Shown: positions 58,195-64,000 of the stretch, piece after piece
Layout of the letters: each line of letters starts with the position of its first letter
Position numbering within the stretch: the stretch's first letter is position 1
Origin: Boswellia sacra
Taxonomy: Eukaryota; Streptophyta; Magnoliopsida; Sapindales; Burseraceae
Assembly (NCBI GenBank): GCA_013180625.2
Contig: SNVD02002577.1
Location: forward strand, 1,380,501 to 1,444,500
Length of the DNA: 64,000 nt
Direction: 5' to 3'
The notes under the pieces: model-generated
Databases searched by the model: none
The model's input: the letters and a program-made list of their open reading frames with translations, nothing else
Told to the model about the DNA's origin: nothing
Translations under genes and position numbers: made by a program

Positions 58195-61100
58195 ATCATC
58201 ATCATCCTCATCTCAGGATAGGAGACGCCGGTAAATTCCATTCAAGGACTTTTTTTAGTAGTTTTTTTTTTTTAATTTTTCCACTTTGCCATTTTTATTT
58301 ATAATTTTTTTCTCTTCATTATTTTGTGTCTTCTTTATCTCTTCACTACGAGCCTACTCCATTTTATTTCATTTTTAAAACTTTTGTTATAAACTCATTT
58401 CTCAGGTGATTTGTAATTCTATTTTATTATTCCAGTCTCTGAAAATAAAAGGAAAAAAAAATTCAATTTCTTATCGTACATTATATGCAAGAGTCTATGG
58501 ACTATGGAGCTTGTGTTAGATGCTAAGAGATATTAGCTTTGAGCTACAGTTGCAGTTAGGGCCAGTACACAAAACCAAAAGCTATCTCCCCATGGAGGAG
58601 GCACTACACATGGGTATAATAGCATTAAAAGTGGAGGCATTTGAAATGACGGGTTCCACCTGTTAATTTGCGTTGTTTGTAACCAGCAATTAGCAAATAG
58701 CAACTGGCAAACTATAATTATTAGGCTAAAGGCTGGTGTCGGTTCAGCCGTTGTTTGTTTCTCGGGAATTTTCTCTCTCAAGTCACTTTCTTCCCCTTTT
58801 GGCGTTTTTCCTGAAATGCCCTAGATGGACTTTAGTATGCCCTTTTGCGCAGAATGGTGTACTAATAGTGGTAGGACATTCGGTGGAGCACTTAAAAAAA
58901 TTTTAATTTTGGTTTCCGCATTTTATTACCTTTGAGTTTGAAGAAACTACCCATATATACTTTGGTGAAAAAATATGAATAAACTATATAACGGATAATA
59001 GGTGGAGGAGGAGCATGTGAATGGAACAGTTCGTTGTTGGTTGTCCATTTTCAATGGTGGCCAAAAGGAACCGACTTCCAGTATTTTTATCTCTTAAAGT
59101 TTGGGTATGGTGCCGGCTGGAGTGCTGGCTAAATGGAGCATTGGAAGTATCCAAAGAGCTTATGATAGTACCCAAGTCCACCAGCGTTAATTTGATTAGT
59201 GTACTTCGGTGGCAGCGGCTGAAGAATTGTTAACTGCCTCACCACTTTTGTCTCTTGCGCACTTAGGTGGCAAGGCAATCCCTTTTGCCCTTTTCTATTT
59301 GAGAATTATATATGCTTTTCATGTTTTTGTTAATTAATGCTTGGATAAAGTATGATATATCACAGCTATATCACACCAATTATAGAAAAATAATAGCAGT
59401 TGAGATGTGTTAGTAAAAAGCTAAGAAGCTGATCAATCAAAATTAAATGGTGGCTTGAACAAGGGACCCATATCTTATTGTTGCTTAAGAAGGGATGGGG
59501 AGTGGGGACCGATCTCTTTCGCCCTGGCAACACACGTGGCCAGTTTCTCGAATCAACGGTTTACATGTGGTTTGTCACCAGTACGTGATAAGATTGTTTT
59601 ATACTTGTATGATTGAGATAATCTCAAAGAAAGTTCAAATGTTAATGTTATGGCTTTTGATATTGTAGGTAATAGGTTTTTTTTTTTTTTTTTTTGTGTC
59701 GTCCTTCTTGATGGCTGCGTTTCTCCTTCTGTTTTGTTTTGTTTTTTTGTTTTGTTTTGGAGAGATTTGTGAAAATTCTGGATTAGGACACAGCAACTGA
59801 CGCTGGGCCTACGTAATGTAGGTGGTGAAATCATAAAAGATCAATCTGACTTGGACAACCTTTTTTGTGGCAATTATTTTAATCTTATGCTAATGTAATT
59901 GTTTGTTTAATCATTTGGCATGGTCAGATGCTTCTAGAAGAGGGAGAGAGGCGGTGCAAACTGCAGTGCAAGGGACCTGGCGATTGACCCATCCGACCCG
60001 TCATCCAGTTGCATTGCCTAATTTATAAATCAAGTATTATTTCAGGTGAAGGTGGAAAGAAGTGAAGATTATTTGTGAAGATAACATTTTGTTCCCATGC
60101 ATTGAAGATGGATAGAAGTTGGTTATTCTTTTCATTGTTTTTTGGTGTGGAGGGGGAAAGCAGGTTATTCATGTGGAAGGAATTGCTCCTTCAAATGTGA
60201 ATGTGATCAAGCAGATTTTTTGTTTTCATTTTTAAAGTAAATTAATAGTAGCACACGTTCATTGATCTACATAAAATGCCAAAAACTTGCAAAAATGTCA
60301 GTGCTTTTGCTGAGACCTACAGGTGTAGTAGATCCACAAGATACAGCAATCAATTGTCGGTCCCAGTACTCCTTGTCAAATGAAATTGGTCCTTTACTAA
60401 TTACCACAACCGAAGTTATTGACCTTGATGGACTGGGCTAAATTCCGAGTTGTATGGCCTTTTGAGTCCAATATTAGATGGAATCTGTTTGTAACACGAG
60501 TCTGTTTCTAAAATCGCCAGAAAGCTCTTCCCTTCCCCTCGCCACCACAACCCCCTCCCCTCCTCTCGTGAATATTTGTTCCTTCCATGCACATGCTCAC
60601 CAACAATTATTATGGTGATTTTTTTTTTTTTAATTTCTGGTAATAAATCCTTAACCTGTGTCTGCGCTTCAATGAAGAGTAAGTATGAAGAAAAGGGAAG
60701 CTTGAGCTGAGCTGTATTCAATATCCTCCAGCCATTATGGCATGTGAGGAAAGAGGCAAGCACACATGTACTTGAAAAGAAGCTTGGACCTGGAGAGCCT
60801 TTACAGCTAGAAACAGCCCTTGCCCCTTGGTAATAGAGGGGACCATCAACCCTCTCCGGTCCACGGCCACAAATTGTGCTCTACATGCATACACCGTTGC
60901 AGTGTAGTACATATCGAAGAGACACATTTACGAAGCGTCCTGCCTAATTTCATGGAAAGCCGCCCGCCCTCTCAAGTGGTTCATTCCTTTTCATACTCCA
61001 AAAATCATACGATAAGTCCTAGCAAGGAATAGGGAACATCTTATAATATAGTATGGCGGGCAATCTCTGTTTGGATCTAAATACGCTTAGCATGATTCCC

Positions 61101-62787
61101 TCAAGTAACAAAACCAAAAACCCACCAATTCCATTCTGTGTATTGAACTTGGAAACTCTCTTTTGGATGGCATTGATCTAGCAAGCGTTTTTTCCGTAAG
61201 AAAGCTTTATATTTAATTTGAGAAAAGAATTATTCTTTCACAAAAGTTACATGCCCTTAGAATCTTTAGAAGCTGTTGATAACTTTTACGGTCAAAAAGT
61301 TCAATGAGTGCCAACTTAAATGACCTATAATACTTTGCAGCACGTCAGGAGTTATTACAGCCTGGAAATGAGAGAAGAATTTTGATATCGTAGCTGAAAG
61401 CCAACATGTGAAGTCAAGGAGCTTGTAAAGTTTGTGGGCTGTAGATAGTTTTGGAAGGACTAAGAGGGATAGATTGCCATATGAACGTCCTTCCCACTCC
61501 ACCAGTCCCCACTGTCATTGCAAATCTTCGTCCCACATCGTGATAGAGACGAGAGGACCACTTGAAAATTTTGTTATACCAATTCGATCGAAATCTGACC
61601 TTGAGGGGACCATCCACACTATATGGCGCTTTGCCCATTTTTTTTTTTGTTTTCACTATACATTTATTAATGTGCATTATAGCGATAACTATAAGTTGAA
61701 GGGCTTGATTTTTAGCCTTGGATATACAGATGAGAACTGCTTCTTTCAACCAGCTGTAGTACATATTAATTATGCGTCTTAGTTATCAGTGACTAGTGCA
61801 CGTGTGTGTACAATTTATGCGGGAACGAGCAAGTGAGATCTAAGATGTCATGGCAATCGTCTCAGTAACAGCTTAAATGAAACATGTTATGGTACCCAAT
61901 TTTGGCATATAATTGTGAAGGTTCTCAGTTTTTCTGTTCATAGTAGATTTTCTCCTGGAATAGGATGGATCAATCGTATATTGGCTACGAAAAAGGATTT
62001 GATGATTTCCTTCTGTGGGGACTTCGCAGGAGATCTTCTAGGAACCACCGACTCCTTTGGTTACAAACACAACCAACTCCTTTGGTTACAAACACAACCA
62101 TAAATAGTTGGGAGATTATTATTGAGTGCACGAGAACAACATGAGGCTATGTATCTCTGACTATTCAAAAGGTTTTGGCATTAAATAGTTTGGTCAATTT
62201 AGGCAAATCACAGCAGGTTTCAAATTCATCGAGGGGATACTCTCGATGAATTATTCTGTTTTTACTTGTTATGCTCTTTCTGGCATTGAATATCCACAAA
62301 TGGGATCAGTTCATTTGAGTTGAATGTGTAAAAACCAGAAACTATGGAAATATAAATTGATACCTGTTCATGATTTCATCAGCAGCCAGGCCTAAAATAT
62401 AATCCTACCGTAGAGGCCCAATATCCCTAGTTGAAAACGTTTTTTCTTTTTGTTACGCTAACTCAAATTTTGAGTTCTCTTATGGTCGGTCTATCTAAAC
62501 TTGTGAATACTGGACCTAAAACATCACAGAACTTTTTCACTTGACTTATTTCCCAGACTTATTTCCCAGAATTGTTTAGAGGAACTAGTAAAATGAATAT
62601 ATTAACAATGAAAACTAATTTTAAGAAGCCATCATCCATTACATTCCGAGTAAAAAAGATAACGGTATGAAAAAAATATTAGAATAGAATACAAGCCAGT
62701 TCTTTAAAAAAAAAAAAAAATCAACTGTCTAACAAAGTTGAAGCCCAGAAACTTCACATAATTCTGATGCAGCTAGGATAACACACA
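58195..62787. other. 4.6-kb spacer between the convergent GATL and CSLD genes
   Basis: No supported gene. Contents noted: T-rich 3' flank of GATL (58249-58450), a T19-type run at 59671-59694, a GT-rich 'gttttgtttt' patch at 59733-59757, and a perfect 25-bp duplication at 62051-62100. Scattered open frames in 60416-61782 have no recognisable content and overlap each other on both strands. Confidence 0.5.
62051..62100. repeat. perfect 25-bp direct duplication
   Basis: Unit 'actcctttggttacaaacac…' at 62051-62075 is repeated exactly at 62076-62100. Confidence 0.9.
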
Positions 62788-64000
62788 TCAGGGGAACTGG
62801 AACTTCATGTAATCTTGCTTTCCAGATGGAGGACTTATGTACACCCAGAGCAAGGATATAACAATAGAGAGCAAACCAGACCAGACGAAGACTATGGTTG
62901 GAACCTTTCCTCTCCTGCCCATCAATCCCTTTGCAAAGGGGTAGAGATGGCATAAGACCCAGAAGCTGAAGAACACCCCTCCAATGAGTTTGCTCCACTG
63001 TGGAAATTGGCTGTAAATTGTTCTTGCGACACCCACCGCTATTGCAATCATGTTTACCATCATGATTGTGATCGGAGGAACCATTAAGAAACTCCACCTT
63101 ACCTCATACAGCTCAGCAAACTCATCATCTGCGTCATCTGGCGTGGCAGATTTAGATGTTAATGTGAATGAGATGTCAACTCCTGCTATGACCTTGAGAA
63201 GTCCTTGCAACACAGCTGCAGGATGGGCACTTGTTCCACCAATCAACCAAAACTGTTCATTACGCCACCAATCATGAAGAGTAATCCCTGACCATCTGAT
63301 TTCAAGGAGAGCAAGCATGCATAAAGTGATTGTGATGGCCAGCAAGAAGATAAGAAAGGTTACACTGAGGGATTGGACTATAAACTGTCCGGAGAATAGA
63401 GACACTGCAGGCAGGATGCAGTAGACTATAAGAAACATAGATGTGAAAGGGTACATTCCTACATTGAAGTATGCCACTCTCTGCAAGAATTTCATCCGGG
63501 GACTGGCGAAAAGTGCATTATTCTTCGAGAAAAAGATCTCAACAGAACCAGTTGCCCATCTAAGGACTTGATGGAGCCTATCAGTTAGATTTATCGGAGC
63601 TGTCCCTCGAAATGCATCCCTTTTGGTTACACAATAGACTGATCTCCATCCTCTGTTGTGCATACGATAACCAGTCACCACATCCTCTGTTACGGAACCA
63701 TATATCCACCCTACCCTTTTTCCCCACTCGGTTTTATCCTCATAGAAGCAAGAGATAACACTTATTGCCTCCGCAACAGTAGCTGCATCTAAAGGCTCAC
63801 GAGGCACAGCAAGAGAACCAGCTGGCCTTCCTTGGTTGCCCTTTCCTTGGAGATCCTGAAGAAGCCTTCCCTGGTATTCCGCTACTGGAATAGATGCAGC
63901 CAGTGAGGTAGAGTTCCCAAACCTTTTTGGAAGAAGCAATGACTCAATATCTGCATCATCGTCATCGTTGTGATCCCCATTAATTGGCAAAACTATTTCA
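62788..64000 (-). CDS. CSLD5: cellulose synthase-like D protein, CSLD5-type (C-terminal part, runs off the window)
   Basis: The frame is open from the right edge to the stop at 62790-62788, about 404 codons, without an intron. It encodes the C-terminal third of a GT2 processive synthase. The acidic [24 protein letters not shown] insertion and the ending QDYMKFQFP are CSLD5-like. [17 protein letters not shown] holds the TED catalytic motif and [10 protein letters not shown] the QxxRW product-binding motif. Six hydrophobic segments follow, from [21 protein letters not shown] to [19 protein letters not shown]. It acts in the plasma membrane or Golgi; CSLDs are linked to tip growth, cytokinesis and beta-1,4-glucan or mannan synthesis. 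The start codon, zinc-binding N-terminus and first catalytic aspartates lie outside. CSLD5 rather than CSLD2/3 is inferred from the PKRFGNSTS and KQDYM wording. Confidence 0.93.
   Translation of the reverse strand, partial: EIVLPINGDHNDDDDADIESLLLPKRFGNSTSLAASIPVAEYQGRLLQDLQGKGNQGRPAGSLAVPREPLDAATVAEAISVISCFYEDKTEWGKRVGWIYGSVTEDVVTGYRMHNRGWRSVYCVTKRDAFRGTAPINLTDRLHQVLRWATGSVEIFFSKNNALFASPRMKFLQRVAYFNVGMYPFTSMFLIVYCILPAVSLFSGQFIVQSLSVTFLIFLLAITITLCMLALLEIRWSGITLHDWWRNEQFWLIGGTSAHPAAVLQGLLKVIAGVDISFTLTSKSATPDDADDEFAELYEVRWSFLMVPPITIMMVNMIAIAVGVARTIYSQFPQWSKLIGGVFFSFWVLCHLYPFAKGLMGRRGKVPTIVFVWSGLLSIVISLLWVYISPPSGKQDYMKFQFP

Noticed and set aside
57942..58241. 99-residue - strand frame and a + strand frame at 57980-58234
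   Set aside because: Both overlap the conserved GATL C-terminus in other frames.
60416..61782. Overlapping 115-116-residue frames on both strands
   Set aside because: No family resemblance, overlapping each other, codon composition like the surrounding spacer.

Overview
The window is nuclear DNA of a flowering plant, most likely a woody eudicot. A Citrus-like genome is a guess from overall resemblance and cannot be proved here. The evidence is GT-AG introns, long AT-rich spacers, copia and gypsy LTR retrotransposons primed by initiator tRNA-Met, hAT- and Mutator-type non-autonomous transposons, a tRNA-derived SINE, and plant-only gene families (LLM-domain B-GATA, GATL, CSLD). No bacterial or viral operon structure is present.

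Layout. 1-762: last exon of a host gene on the + strand. 1306-15322: an old, heavily broken copia element (element A) carrying at least four later insertions. One is a complete 5.8-kb gypsy solo LTR in its 3' LTR, in reverse orientation, whose outer part is tandemly amplified four times. 15444-20752: a very young copia element (element B) with near-identical LTRs, a perfect 5-bp target duplication and four single-base frameshifts. 22859-23478: a three-exon GATA factor gene. 23.9-45.3 kb: a two-gene module present three times. The module pairs a gene for a predicted mitochondrial protein with a gene for a GPI-anchored, cysteine/proline-rich wall protein. Copy 1 has both genes intact. Copy 2 has a pseudogene plus an intact proline-rich gene. 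Copy 3 keeps only the promoter relic of the first gene plus an intact proline-rich gene. A truncated copia (element C, with a SINE in its LTR) and a long-TIR Mutator-like element separate the copies, and two hAT-like elements lie in copy 3. 47849-48283: an intronless gene for a small basic plant protein. 48.3-57.1 kb: a gene-poor spacer. 57109-58194: an intronless GATL (family GT8) glycosyltransferase gene. 62788-64000, - strand: the 3' end of a CSLD5-type cellulose synthase-like gene that runs off the right edge.

Functional theme. Several host genes serve the cell wall: the proline-rich GPI proteins, GATL (pectin/xylan-related) and CSLD (beta-glucan/mannan-related synthase). They are not arranged as an operon and nothing shows co-regulation. 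I found no convincing new biological system. The most informative structures are the decaying triplicated module, the polypurine-tract-containing tandem array inside the solo LTR, and the dispersed short inverted-repeat family at 33.5, 42.2, 42.8 and 54.2 kb.
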